Below, piece by piece: positions 1 to 14,739 of a stretch of 64,000 bases of DNA. This DNA comes from Euglena gracilis (lineage: Eukaryota > Euglenida > Euglenophyceae > Euglenales): the NCBI GenBank assembly GCA_039621445.1, contig CP154954.1, positions 68,048,714 through 68,112,713 of the forward strand, in the 5' to 3' direction. The position numbers and the translations under genes were made by a program. The first letter of the stretch is position 1; every line of letters begins with the position of its first letter. The notes below the pieces were generated by a model. It was given only the letters and a program-made list of their open reading frames with translations. It did no database searches and was not told the DNA's origin.

Positions 1-3000
1 TACAGGCATTCAATCGGGGACAGGGGTGAAGGGAGGATGAAAAAAACAACACGTGCGTCTGCCATGCCTTTCGGACGACATGCTGCCAAGGCTGGGCAGC
101 GGCGTATACGCAGTGACATGGGCTGCAAACTGCGTGGCGCATTGCCTGCAAAAACCGCGCACCCCCGGGACACCCCGCCACACCCCCGTCCTGCAGTTGC
201 TCCCCACGCCAAGCGTGACGGGGACACCCAGAAAGGTCCGCCAAGGTCCGTCCACACCCCGGCGACGAGCCTCGCCAACCGGGCACCCAGCATGCCCAAA
301 CAGACGCTATCAGGCGCGCCACGAATCTCATCTGTGGCATCAAAGAGGAATGGCAAGCGGGGGCTCATCATTGGCTGCAGGGTGACGAAAGCCTGGCGGA
401 GACAACCGAGCGCAGCGCACAACCACCGCCCCACGCAAATCCGTCAGCCCAACAGGGAACAAAAGCAATAATCACACCGGCGTCATCGAGCTGGGTTAGA
501 ATGGGGTCATCATGTTTCAATGCCAGTACAGGCATTCAATCGGGGACAGGGGTGGAGGGAGGATGAAAAAAAAAACAACACGTGCGTCTGCCATATGCCT
601 TTCGGACGACATGCTGCCAAGGCTGGGCAGCGACGTATACGCAGTGGCATGGGCTGCAAACTGCGTGCCGCATTGCCTGCAAAAACCGCGCACCCCCGGG
701 ACACCCCGCCACACCCCCGTCCTGCAGTTGCTCCCCACGTCAAGCGTGACGGGGACTCCCAGAAAGGTCCGCCAAGGTCCGTCCACACCCCGGCGACGAG
801 CCATGCCCCAACCCCCCGGCTCGCCAACCGGGCACCCAGCATGCCCAAACAGACGCTATCAGGCGCGCTACGAATCTCATCTGTGGCATCAAAGAGGAGT
901 GGCAAGCGGGGGCTCATCATTGGCTGCAGGGCGACGAAAGCCTGGCGGAGACAACCGAGCGCAGCGCACAACCACCGCCCCACGCACATCCGTCAGCCCA
1001 ACAGGGAACAAAAGCAATAATCACACCGGCGTCATCGAGCTGGGTTAGAATGGGGTCATCATGTTTCAGTGCCAGTACAGGCATTCAATCGGGGACAGGG
1101 GTGAAGGGAGGATGAAAAAAAAACACGTGCGTCTGCCATGCCTTTCGGACGACATGCTGCCAAGGCTGGGCAGCGGCGTATACGCAGTGACACGGGCTGC
1201 AAACTGCGTGCCGCATTGCCTGCAAAAACCGCGCACCCCCGGGACACCCCGCCACACCCCCGTCCTGCAATTGCTCCCCACGCCAAGCGTGATGGGGACA
1301 CCCAGAAAGGTCCGCCAAGGTCCGTCCACACCCCGGCGACGAGCCTCGCCAACCGGGCACCCAGCATGCCCAAGCAGACGCTACCAGGCACGCTACGAAT
1401 CTCATCTGTGGCATCAAAGAGGAATGGCAAGCGGGGGCTCATCATTACCTGCAGGGCGACGAAAGCCTGGCGGAGACAACCGAGCGCAGCGCACAACCAC
1501 CGCCCCACGCACATCCGTCAGCCCAACAGGGAACAAAAGGAATAATCACACCGGCGTCATCGAGCTGGGTTAGAATGGGGTCATCATGTTTCAGTGCCAG
1601 TACAGGCATTCAATCGGGGACAGGGGTGGATGGAGGATGAAAAAAACAACACGTGCGTCTGCCATGCCTTTCGGACGACATGCTGCCAAGGCTGGGCAGC
1701 GGCGTATACGCAGTGGCATGGGCTGCAAACTGCGTGCCGCATTGCTGCAAAAACCGCGCACCCCCAGGACACCCCGCCACACCCCCGTCCTGCAGTTGCT
1801 CCCCACGTCAAGCGTGACGGGGACACCCAGAAAGGTCCGCCAAGGTCCGTCCACACCCCGGCGACGAACCTCGCCAACCGGGCACCCAGCATGCCCAAAC
1901 AGACGCTATCAGGCGCGCCACGAATCTCATATGTGGCATCAAAGAGGAGTGGCAAGCAAGGGGCTCATCATTGGCTGCAGGGCGACGAAAGCCTGGCGGA
2001 GACAACTGAGCGCAGCGCACAACCACCGCCCCACGCACATCCGTCAGCCCAACAGGGAACAAAAGCAATAATCACACCGGCGTCATCGAGCTGGGTTAGA
2101 ATGGGGTCATCATGTTTCAATGCCAGTACAGGCATTCAATCGGGGACAGGGGTGGAGGGAGGATGAAAAAAAAAAAACAACACGTGCGTCTGCCATATGC
2201 CTTTCGGACGACATGCTGCCAAGGCTGGGCAGCGACGTATACGCAGTGGCATGGGCTGCAAACTGCGTGCCGCATTGCCTGCAAAAACCGCGCACCCCCG
2301 GGACACCCCGCCACACCCCCGTCCTGCAGTTGCTCCCCACGTCAAGCGTGACGGGGACTCCCAGAAAGGTCCGCCAAGGTCCGTCCACACCCCGGCGACG
2401 AGCCATGCCCCAACCCCCCGGCTCGCCAACCGGGCACCCAGCATGCCCAAACAGACGCTATCAGGCGCGCTACGAATCTCATCTGTGGCATCAAAGAGGA
2501 GTGGCAAGCGGGGGCTCATCATTGGCTGCAGGGCGACGAAAGCCTGGCGGAGACAACCGAGCGCAGCGCACAACCACCGCCCCACGCACATCCGTCAGCC
2601 CAACAGGGAACAAAAGGAATAATCACACCGGCGTCATCGAGCTGGGTTAGAATGGGGTCATCATGTTTCTATGCCAGTACAGGCATTCAATCGGGGACAG
2701 GCGTGGAGGAAGGAGAAGGAAAACAACACGTGCGTCTGCCATGCCTTTCGGACGACATGCTGCCAAGGCTGGGCAGCGGCGTATACGCAGTGGCACGGGC
2801 TGCAAACTGCGTGCCGCATTGCCTGCAAAAACCGCGCACCCCCGGGACACCCCGCCACACCCCCGTCCTGCAGTTGCTCCCCACGTCAAGCGTGACGGGG
2901 ACACCCAGAAAGGTCCGCCAAGGTCCGTCCACACCCCGGCGACGAGCCATGCCCCAACCCCCCGGCTCGCCAACCGGGCACCCAGCATGCCCAAACAGAC

Positions 3001-6000
3001 GCTATCAGGCGCGCTACGAATCTCATTTGCGGCATCAAAGAGGAGTGGCAAGCGGGGGCTCATCATTGGCTGCAGGGCGACGAAAGCCTGGCGGAGACAA
3101 CCGAGCGCAGCGCACAACCACCGCCCCACGCACATCCGTCAGCCCAACAGGGAACAAAAGGAATAATCACACCGGCGTCATCGAGCTGGGTTAGAATGGG
3201 GTCATCATGTTTCAATGCCAGTACAGGCATTCAATCGGGGACAGGGGTGGAGGGAGGATGAAAAAAACAACACGTGCGTCTGCCATGCCTTTCGGACGAC
3301 ATGCTGCCAAGGCTGGGCAGCGGCGTATACGCAGTGGCATGGGCTGCAAACTGCGTGCCGCATTGCCTGCAAAAACCGCGCACCCCCGGGACACCCCACC
3401 ACACCCCCGTCCTGCAGTTGCTCCCCACGTCAAGCGTGACGGGGACACCCAGAAAGGTCCGCCAAGGTCCGTCCACACCCCGGCGACGAGCCATGCTCCA
3501 ACCCCCCGGCTCGGCAACCGGGCACCCAGCATGCCCAAACAGACGCTATCAGGCGCGCTACGAATCTCATTTGCGGCATCAAAGAGGAGTGGCAAGCAGG
3601 GGCTCATCATTGGCTGCAGGGCGACGAAAGCCTGGCGGAGACAACCGAGCGCAGCGCACAACCACCGCCCCACGCACATCCGTCAGCCCAACAGGGAACA
3701 AAAGCAATAATCACACCGGCGTCATCGAGCTGGGTTAGAATGGGGTCATCATGTTTCAGTGCCAGCACAGGCATTCAATCGGGGACAGGGGTGGAGGGAG
3801 GATGAAAAAAACAACCGGCAGAACCTCCCGTGCGTCTGCCATGCCTTTCGGACGACATGCTGCCAAGGCTGGGCAGCGGCGTATACGCAGTGACACGGGC
3901 TGCAAACTGCGTGCCGCATTGCCTGCAAAAACCGCGCACCCCCGGGACACCCCACCACACCCCCGTCCTGCAGTTGCTCCCCACGTCAAGCGTGACGGGG
4001 ACACCGAGAAAGGTCCGCCAAGGTCCGTCCACACCCCGGCGACGAGCAACACCCCAACCCCCCGGCTCGCCAACCGGGCACCCAGCATGCCCAAACAGAC
4101 GCTATCAGGCGCGCTACGAATCTCATCTGTGGCATCAAAGAGGAGTGGCAAGCGGGGGCTCATCATTGGCTGCAGGGCGACGAAAGCCTGGCGGAGACAA
4201 CCGAGCGCAGCGCACAACCACCGCCCCACGCACATCCGTCAGCCCAACAGGGAACAAAAGCAATAATCACACCGGCGTCATCGAGCTGGGTTAGAATGGG
4301 GTCATCATGTTTCAATGCCAGTACAGGCATTCAATCGGGGACAGGGGTGGAGGGAGGATGAAAAAAACAACACGTGCGTCTGCCATGCCTTTCGGACGAC
4401 ATGCTGTCAAGGCTGGGCAGCGGCGTATACGCAGTGGCATGGGCTGCAAACTGCGTGCCGCATTGCCTGCAAAAACCGCGCACCCCCGGGACACCCCGCC
4501 ACACCCCGTCCTGCAGTTGCTCCCCACGTCAAGCGTGACGGGGACACCCAGAAAGGTCCGCCAAGGTCCGTCCACACCCCGGCGAACGAGCCATGCCCCA
4601 ACCCCCGGCTCGCCAACCGGGCACCAAGCATGCCCAAACAGACGCTATCATGCTCTCTACGAATCTCATCTGTGGCATCAAAGAGGAGTGGCAAGCGGGG
4701 GCTCATCATTGGCTGCAGGGCGACGAAAGCCTGGCGGAGACAACCGAGCGCAGCGCACAACCACCGCCCCACGCACATCCGTCAGCCCAACAGGGAACAA
4801 AAGCAATAATCACACCGGCGTCATCGAGCTGGGTTAGAATGGGGTCATCATGTTTCAATGCCAGCACAGGCATTCAATCGGGGACAGGGGTGGAGGGAGG
4901 ATGAAAAAAACAACACGTGCGTCTGCCATGCCTTTCGGACGACATGCTGCCAAGGCTGGGCAGCGGCGTATACGCAGTGACATGGGCTGCAAACTGCGTG
5001 CCGCATTGCCTGCAAAAACCGCGCACCCCCGGGACACCCCGCCACACCCCGGTCCTGCAGTTGCTCCCCACGCCAAGCGTGACGGGGACACCCAGAAAGG
5101 TCCGCCAAGGTCCGTCCGCACCCCGGCGACGAGCCACACCCCAACCCCCCGGCTCGCCAACCGGGCACCAAGCATGCCCAAACAGACGCTATCAGGCGCG
5201 CTACGAATCTCATCTGTGGCATCAAAGAGGAGTGGCAAGCGGGGGCTCATCATTGGCTGCAGGGCGACGAAAGCCTGGCGGAGACAACCGAGCGCAGCGC
5301 ACAACCACCGCCCTACGCACATCCGTCAGCCCAACAGGGAACAAAAGCAATAATCACACCGGCGTCATCGAGCTGGGTTAGAATGGGGTCATCATGTTTC
5401 AATGCCAGTACAGGCATTCAATCGGGGACAGGGGTGGAGGGAGGATGGAAAAAACAACACGTGCGTCTGCCATGCCTTTCGGACGACATGCTGCCAAGGC
5501 TGGGCAGCGGCGTATACGCAGTGACATGGGCTGCAAACTGCGTGCCGCATTGCCTGCAAAAACCGCGCACCCCCGGGACACCCCGCCACACCCCGGTCCT
5601 GCAGTTGCTCCCCACGTCAAGCGTGACGGGGACACCCAGAAAGGTCCGCCAAGGTCCGTCCACACCCCGGCGACGAGCCACACCCCAACCCCCCGGCTCG
5701 CCAACCCGGGCACCAAGCATGCCCAAACAGACGCTATCAGGCGCGCTACGAATCTCATTTGCGGCATCAAAGAGGAGTGGCAAGCGGGGGCTCATCATTG
5801 GCTGCAGGGCGACGAAAGCCTGGCGGAGACAACCGAGCGCAGCGCACAACCACCGCCCCACGCACATCCGTCAGCCCAACAGGGAACAAAAGCAATAATC
5901 ACACCGGCGTCATCGAGCTGGGTTAGAATGGGGTCATCATGTTTCAATGCCAGCACAGGCATTCAATCGGGGACAGGGGTGGAGGGAGGATGAAAAAAAC

Positions 6001-8445
6001 AACACGTGCGTCTGCCATGCCTTTCGGACGACATGCTGCCAAGGCTGGGCAGCGGCGTATACGCAGTGACATGGGCTGCAAACTGCGTGCCGCATTGCCT
6101 GCAAAAACCGCGCACCCCCGGGACACCCCGCCACACCCTGGTCCTGCAGTTGCTCCCCACGCCAACCGTGACGGGGACACCGAGAAAGGTCCGCCAAGGT
6201 CCGTCCACACCCCGGCGACGAGCCACACCCCAACCCCCCGGCTCGCCAACCGGGCACCCAGCATGCCCAAACAGACGCTATCAGGCGCGCTACGAATCTC
6301 ATTTGCGGCATCAAAGAGGAGTGGCAAGCGGGGGCTCATCATTGGCTGCAGGGCGACGAAAGCCTGGCGGAGACAACCGAGCGCAGCGCACAACCACCGC
6401 CCCACGCACATCCGTCAGCCCAACAGGGAACAAAAAGAATAATCACACCGGCGTCATCGAGCTGGGTTAGAATGGGGTCATCATGTTTCAGTGCCAGCAC
6501 AGGCATTCAATCGGGGACAGGGGTGGAGGGAGGATGCAAAAAAAAAAAAAAACACTCGGGCAGGAACCTTTCCCGGTGCGTCTGTCATGCCTTTTGGACG
6601 ACATGCTGCCAAGGCTGGGCAGCGGCGTATACGCAGTGACATGGGCTACAAACTGCGTGCCGCATTGCCTGCAAAAACCGCGCACCCCGGGACACCCCGC
6701 CACACCCCCGTCCTGCAGTTGCTCCCCACACCAAGCGTGATGGGGACACCCAGAAAGGTCCGCCAAGGTCCGTCCACACCCCGGCGACGAGCCACACCCC
6801 AACCCCCCGGCTCGCCAACCGGGCACCCAGCATGCCCATACAGACGCTATCAGGCGCGCTACGAATCTCATTTGCGGCATCAAAGAGGAGTGGCAAGCAG
6901 TGGCTCATCAATGGCTGCAGGGTGACGAAAGCCTGGCGGAGACAACGGAGAGCAGCGCACAACCACCGCCCCACGCACATCCGTCAGCCCAACAGGGAAC
7001 AAAAGGAATAATCACACCGGCGTCATCGAGCTGGGTTAGAATGGGGTCATCATGTTTCAGTGCCAGCACAGGCATTCAATCGGGGACAGGGGTGGAGGGA
7101 GGATGAAAAAAACAACACGTGCGTCTGCCATGCCTTTCGGACGACATGCTGCCAAGGCTGGGCAGCGGCGTATACGCAGTGGCATGGGCTGCAAACTGCG
7201 TGCCGCATTGCCTGCAAAAACCGCGCACCCCCGGGACACCCCGCCACACCCCCGTCCTGCAGTTGCTCCCCACGTCAAGCGTGACGGGGACACCCAGAAA
7301 GGTCCGCCAAGGTCCGTCCACACCCCGGCGACGAGCCACACCAACCCCCCGGCTCGCCAACCGGGCACCCAGCATGCCCAAACAGACGCTATCAGGCGCG
7401 CTACGAATCTCATTTGCGGCATCAAAGAGGAGTGGCAAGCAGGGGCTCATCATTGGCTGCAGGGCGACGAAAGCCTGGCGGAGACAACCGAGCGCAGCGC
7501 ACAACCACCGCCCCACGCACATCCGTCAGCCCAACAGGGAACAAAAGCAATAATCACACCGGCGTCATCGAGCTGGGTTAGAATGGGGTCATCATATTTC
7601 AATGCCAGCACAGGCATTCAATCGGGGACAGGGGTGGAGGGAGGATGAAAAAAACAACACGTGCGTCTGCCATGCCTTTCGGACGACATGCTGCCAAGGC
7701 TGGGCAGCGGCGTATACGCAGTGGCATGGGCTGCAAACTGCGTGCCGCATTGCTGCAAAAACCGCGCACCCCCGGGACACCCCGCCACACCCCCGTCCTG
7801 CAGTTGCTCCCCACGCCAAGCGTGACGGGGACACCCAGAAAGGTCCGCCAAGGTCCGTCCACACCCCGGCGACGAGCCACAACCCAACCCCCCGGCTCGC
7901 CAACCGGGCACCCAGCATGCCCAAACAGACGCTATCAGGCGCGCTACGAATCTCATTTGCGGCATCAAAGAGGAGTGGCAAGCGGGGGCTCATCATTGGC
8001 TGCAGGGCGACGAAAGCCTGGCGGAGACAACCGAGCGCAGCGCACAACCACCGCCCCACGCACATCCGTCAGCCCAACAGGGAACAAAAGCAATAATCAC
8101 ACCGGCGTCATCGAGCTGGGTTAGAATGGGGTCATCATGTTTCAGTGCCAGCACAGGCATTCAATCGGGGACAGGGGTGGAGGGAGGATGAAAAAAACAA
8201 CACGTGCGTCTGCCATGCCTTTCGGACGACATGCTGCCAAGGCTGGGCAGCGGCGTATACGCAGTGGCATGGGCTGCAAACTGCGTGCCGCATTGCCTGC
8301 AAAAACCGCGCACCCCCGGGACACCCCGCCACACCCCCGTCCTGCAGTTGCTCCCCACGCCAAGCGTGACGGGGACACACCAGAAAGGTCCGCCAAGGTC
8401 CGTCCACACCCCGGCGACGAGCCACACCCCAACCCCGGCTCGCCA

Positions 8446-9312
8446 ACCGGGGAAAAAATGCGGAATTATGCGGCAGCGGAAAAATGCATTATGCGGAAAT
8501 TATGCGGAAAAAAATGTGGGAAATCATGCGGAAAAATGCGGAAATATGCCGAAATTCTGTGGAGTCCCAGGCACACATGGGACAAGACAGGATACAAAGG
8601 TCATGCTATTAGAATGGGCAAGCAAATATACATGCAATCAAAAAAAAAGCATAAAAATGTTCAAAAATCCTTTGTTCAAAAACGGAAAAAAATGCAAACA
8701 GTGGAGAATGGTGAAACAGCAAATCACCTGCAAAAACAAAACGTGACCCACCCACACCCCGCATTACACCCCACGTCCTGCATGCCATCGCCCCCAGCCA
8801 AGTCACCAAAACGGGACGCACGTCACGCAGTATCTCCGCCACACGCGGAGGTCAAGGGGGGCCCAGACATCACCCGAAGCATAACTCCAACCTCCGGCGG
8901 ACAGACATCGTCATCCAGCGCAAACGGGCTTTCACATGGTGGCAGGGTGGAAATCAGACAACAGCACGACCATCGCCCACCAGACATCCGTCAATAGGGA
9001 CAAAGATGACACATCACATCCGTCGCAAGCAGACTGTGGGGGATGAAAGAGGCAAAAGAGCAACAGTGCGTATCAATGCATAACAGAGAGATGAAAGACG
9101 ACACTTGTGCCCAATATTGGGGCATGAACCTTGTAGAAATGCGGAAATTATGCGGAAAATGTGGAAATTATGCGAAAAATGCGGTAATTATGCGGAAAAA
9201 TGCGGAAAAATGCGGGATAATGCGGAAATTATGCAAAATGCGGGAAAACGGAAAAATGCGGAAAAATGCGGAAATGCGGAAAAATGCGGATAAGCGGAAT
9301 AATGTGGACCGC
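8446..9312. repeat. Interruption of the satellite by ATGCGGAAA repeats and a diverged satellite relic
   Basis: The satellite unit starting at 8,156 breaks off after CTCGCCAACCGG and resumes near 9,313 with a GGTCC..CCGTCCACACCCC block. The insert has short ATGCGGAAA/TTATGCGG repeats at both ends (8,448-8,560 and 9,135-9,300). The middle part, about 8,736-9,010, looks like a strongly diverged satellite unit: it keeps the order CTGCAAAAAC, CACACCCC, GTCCTGCA, CCAAG, GGCAGGG, ACATCCGTC seen in normal units. No gene is supported here. Confidence 0.7.
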
Positions 9313-12300
9313 ATAAGGTCCCCACCGTCCACACCCCGGCAAAGAGCAACACCACAACCTCCCGGCTCGTCAACCGGGCACCCAGCATGCCCATACAGAC
9401 GCTATCAGGCGCGCTACGAATCTCATTTGCGGCATCAAAGAGGAGTGGCAAGCGGGGGCTCATCATTGGCTGCAGGGCGACGAAAGCCTGGCGGAGACAA
9501 CCGAGCGCAGCGCACAACCACCGCCCCACGCACATCCGTCAGCCCAACAGGGAACAAAAGCAATAATCACACCGGCGTCATCGAGCTGGGTTAGAATGGG
9601 GTCATCATGTTTCAGTGCCAGCACAGGCATTCAGTCGGGGACAGGGGTGGAGGGAGGATGAAAAAAACAACACGTGCGTCTGCCATGCCCTTCAGACGAC
9701 ATGCTGCCAAGGCTGGGCAGCGGCGTATACGCAGTGAGTGACATGGGCTGCAAACTGCGTGCCGCATTGCCTGCAAAAACCGCGCACCCCCGGGACACCC
9801 CGCCACACCCCGGTCCTGCAGTTGCTCCCCACGTCAAGCGTGACGGGGACCCCCAGAAAGGTCCGCCAAGGTCCGTCCACACCCCGGCGACGAGCCACAC
9901 CCCAACCCCCCGGCTCGCCAACCGGGCACCCAGCATGCCCATACAGACGCTATCAGGCGCGCTACGAATCTCATTTGCGGCATCAAAGAGGAGTGGCAAG
10001 CGGGGGCTCATCATTGGCTGCAGGGCGACGAAAGCCTGGCGGAGACAACCGAGCGCAGCGCACAACCACCGCCCCACGCACATCCGTCAGCCCAACAGGG
10101 AACAAAAGCAATAATCACACCGGCGTCATCGAGCTGGGTTAGAATGGGGTCATCATGTTTCAGTGCCAGCACAGGCATTCAGTCGGGGACAGGGGTGGAG
10201 GGAGGATGAAAAAACAACACGTGCGTCTGCCATGCCTTTCGGACGACATGCTGCCAAGGCTGGGCAGCGGCGTATACGCAGTGGCATGGGCTACAAACTG
10301 CGTGCCGCATTGCCTGCAAAAACCGCGCACCCCCGGGACACCCCGCCACACCCCGGTCCTGCAGTTGCTCCCCACGTCAAGCGTGACGGGGACACCGAGA
10401 AAGGTCCGCCAAGGTCCGTCCACACCCCGGCGACGAGCCACACCCCAACCCCCCGGCTCGCCAACCGGGCACCCAGCATGCCCATACAGACGCTATCAGG
10501 CGCGCTACGAATCTCATTTGCGGCATCAAAGAGGAGTGGCAAGCGGGGGCTCATCATTGGCTGCAGGGCGACGAAAGCCTGGCGGAGACAACCGAGCGCA
10601 GCGCACAACCACCGCCCCACGCACATCCGTCAGCCCAACAGGGAACAAAAGCAATAATCACACCGGCGTCATCGAGCTGGGTTAGAATGGGGTCATCATG
10701 TTTCAGTGCCAGCACAGGCATTCAGTCGGGGACAGGGGTGGAGGAAAAATAAAAAAAACAACACGTGCGTCTGCCATGCCTTTCGGACGACATGCTGCCA
10801 AGGCTGGGCAGCGGCGTATACGCAGTGGCATGGGCTGCAAACTGCGTGCCGCATTGCCTGCAAAAACCGCGCACCCCCGGGACACCCCGCCACACCCCGG
10901 TCCTGCAGTTGCTCCCCACGTCAAGCGTGACGGGGACCCCCAGAAAGGTCCGCCAAGGTCCGTCCACACCCCGGCGACGAGCCATGCCCCAACCCCCCCG
11001 GCTCGCCAACCGGGCACCCAGCATGCCCAAACAGACGCTATCAGGCGCGCTACGAATCTCATCTGTGGCATCAAAGAGGAGTGGCAAGCGGGGGCTCATC
11101 ATTGGCTGCAGGGTGACGAAAGCCTGGCGGAGACAACCGAGCGCAGCGCACAACCACCGCCCCACGCACATCCGTCAGCCCAACAGGGAACAAAAGCAAT
11201 AATCACACCGGCGTCATCGAGCTGGGTTAGAATGGGGTCATCATGTTTCAGTGCCAGCACAGGCATTCAGTCGGGGACAGGGGTGGAGGGAGGATGAAAA
11301 AAACAACACGTGCGTCTGCCATGCCTTTCGGACGACATGCTGCCAAGGCTGGGCAGCGGCGTATACGCAGTGGCATGGGCTGCAAACTGCGTGCCGCATT
11401 GCCTGCAAAAACCGCGCACCCCCGGGACACCCCGCCACACCCCCGTCCTGCAGTTGCTCCCCACGCCAAGCGTGACGGGGACACCCAGAAAGGTCCGCCA
11501 AGGTCCGTCCACACCCCGGCGACGAGCCACACCCCAACCCCCCGGCTCGCCAACCGGGCACCCAGCATGCCCATACAGACGCTATCAGGCGCGCTACGAA
11601 TCTCATGCGGCATCAAAGAGGAGTGGCAAGCGGGGGCTCATCATTGGCTGCAGGGCGACGAAAGCCTGGCGGAGACAACCGAGCGCAGCGCACAACCACC
11701 GCCCCACGCACATCCGTCAGCCCAACAGGGAACAAAAGCAATAATCACACCGGCGTCATCGAGCTGGGTTAGAATGGGGTCATCATGTTTCAGTGCCAGC
11801 ACAGGCATTCAGTCGGGGACAGGGGTGGAGGGAGATGAAAAAAACAACACATGCGTCTGCCATGCTTTTCGGACGACATGCTGCCAAGGCTGGGCAGCGG
11901 CGTATACGCAGTGGCATGGGCTGCAAACTGCGTGCCGCATTGATGCAAAAACCGCGCACACCCGGGACACCCCGCCACACCCCCAGTCCTGCAGTTGCTC
12001 CCCACGTCAAGCGTGACGGGGCCCCCCAGAAAGGTCCGCCAAGGTCCGTCCACACCCCGGCGACGAGCCACACCCCAACCCCCCGGCTCGCCAACCGGGC
12101 ACCCAGCATGCCCATACAGACGCTATCAGGCGCGCTACGAATCTCATCTGTGGCATCAAAGAGGAGTGGCAAGCGGGGGCTCATCATTGGCTGCAGGGCG
12201 ACAAAAAGCCTGGCGGAGACAACCGAGCGCAGCGCACAACCACCGCCCCACGCACATCCGTCAGCCCAACAGGGAACAAAAGCAATAATCACACCGGCGT

Positions 12301-14739
12301 CATCGAGCTGGGTTAGGATGGGTCATCATGTTTCAGTGCCAGCACAGGCATTCAGTCGGGGACAGGGGTGGAGGGAGGATGAAAAAAACAACAGAACACG
12401 TGCGTCTGCCATGCCTTTCGGACGACATGCTGCCAAGGCTGGGCAGCGGCGTATACGCAGTGGCATGGGCTGCAAACTGCGTGCCGCATTGCCTGCAAAA
12501 ACCGCGCACCCCCGGGACACCCCGCCACACCCCCGTCCTGCAGTTGCTCCCCACGCCAAGCGTGACGGGGACACCCAGAAAGGTCCGCCAAGGTCCGTCC
12601 ACACCCCGGCGACGAGCCACACCCCAACCCCCCGGCTCGCCAACCGGGCACCCAGCATGCCCATACAGACGCTATCAGGCGCGCTACGAATCTCATCTGT
12701 GGCATCAAAGAGGAGTGGCAAGCGGGGGCTCATCATTGGCTGCAGGGCGACGAAAGCCTGGCGGAGACAACCGAGCGCAGCGCACAACCACCGCCCCACG
12801 CACATCCGTCAGCCCAACAGGGAACAAAAGCAATAATCACACCGGCGTCATCGAGCTGGGTTAGAATGGGGTCATCATGTTTCAGTGCCAGCACAGGAAT
12901 TCAGTCGGGGACAGGGGTGGAGGGAGGATGAAAAAAAACAACCGGCAGAACCTCCCGTGCGTCTGCCATGCCTTTCGGACGACATGCTGCCAAGGCTGGG
13001 CAGCGGCGTATACGCAGTGGCATGGGCTGCAAACTGCGTGCCGCATTGCCTGCAAAAACCGCGCACCCCCGGGACACCCCGCCACACCCCCGTCCTGCAG
13101 TTGCTCCCCACGCCAAGCGTGACGGGGACACCGAGAAAGGTCCGCCAAGGTCCGTCCACACCCCGGCGACGAGCCACACCCCAACCCCCCGGCTCGCCAA
13201 CCGGGCACCCAGCATGCCCATACAGACGCTATCAGGCGCGCTACGAATCTCATCTGTGGCATCAAAGAGGAGTGGCAAGCGGGGGCTCATCATTGGCTGC
13301 AGGGCGACGAAAGCCTGGCGGAGACAACCGAGCGCAGCGCACAACCACCGCCCCACGCACATCCGTCAGCCCAACAGGGAACAAAAGCAATAATCACACC
13401 GGCGTCATCGAGCTGGGTTAGAATGGGGTCATCATGTTTCAGTGCCAGCACAGGCATTCAGTCGGGGACAGGGGTGGAGGGAGGATGAAAAAAACAACCG
13501 GCAGAACCTCCCGTGCGTCTGCCATGCCTTTCGGACGACATGCTGCCAAGGCTGGGCAGCGGCGTATACGCAGTGGCATGGGCTGCAAACTGCGTGCCGC
13601 ATTGCCTGCAAAAACCGCGCACCCCCGGGACACCCCGCCACACCCCGGTCCTGCAGTTGCTCCCCACGCCAAGCGTGACGGGGACACCCAGAAAGGTCCG
13701 CCAAGGTCCGTCCACACCCCGGCGACGAGCCACACCCCAACCCCCCGGCTCGCCAACCGGGCACCCAGCATGCCCATACAGACGCTATCAGGCGCGCTAC
13801 GAATCTCATTTGCGGCATCAAAGAGGAGTGGCAAGCAGGGGCTCATCATTGGCTGCAGGGCGACGAAAGCCTGGCGGAGACAACCGAGCGCAGCGCACAA
13901 CCACCGCCCTACGCACGTCCGTCAGCCCAACAGGGAACAAAAGCAATAATCACACCGGCGTCATCGAGCTGGGTTAGAATGGGGTCATCATGTTTCAATG
14001 CCAGCACAGGCATTCAATCGGGGACAGGGGTGGAGGGAGGATGAAAAAAACAACACGTGCGTCTGCCATGCCTTTCGGACGACATGCTGCCAAGGCTGGG
14101 CAGCGGCGTATACGCAGTGGCATGGGCTGCAAACTGCGTGCCGCATTGCCTGCAAAAACCGCGCACCCCCGGGACACCCCGCCACACCCCGGTCCTGCAG
14201 TTGCTCCCCACGCCAAGCGTGACGGGGACACCCAGAAAGGTCCGCCAAGGTCCGTCCGCACCCCGGCGACGAGCCACACCCCAACCCCCCGGCTCGCCAA
14301 CCGGGCACCAAGCATGCCCAAACAGACGCTATCAGGCGCGCTACGAATCTCATCTGTGGCATCAAAGAGGAGTGGCAAGCGGGGGCTCATCATTGGCTGC
14401 AGGGTGACAAAAGCCTGGCGGAGACAACCGAGCGCAGCGCACAACCACCGCCCCACGCACATCCGTCAGCCCAACAGGGAACAAAAGCAATAATCACACC
14501 GGCGTCATCGAGCTGGGTTAGGATGGGGTCATCATGTTTCAGTGCCAGCACAGGCATTCAGTCGGGGACAGGGGTGGAGGGAGGATGAAAAAAACAACAA
14601 TCGTCAGAACCTCCCGTGCGTCTGCCATGCCTTTCGGACGACATGCTGCCAAGGCTGGGCAGCGGCGTATACGCAGTGACATGGGCTGCAAACTGCGTGC
14701 CGCATTGCCTGCAAAAACCGCGCACCCCCGGGACACCCC

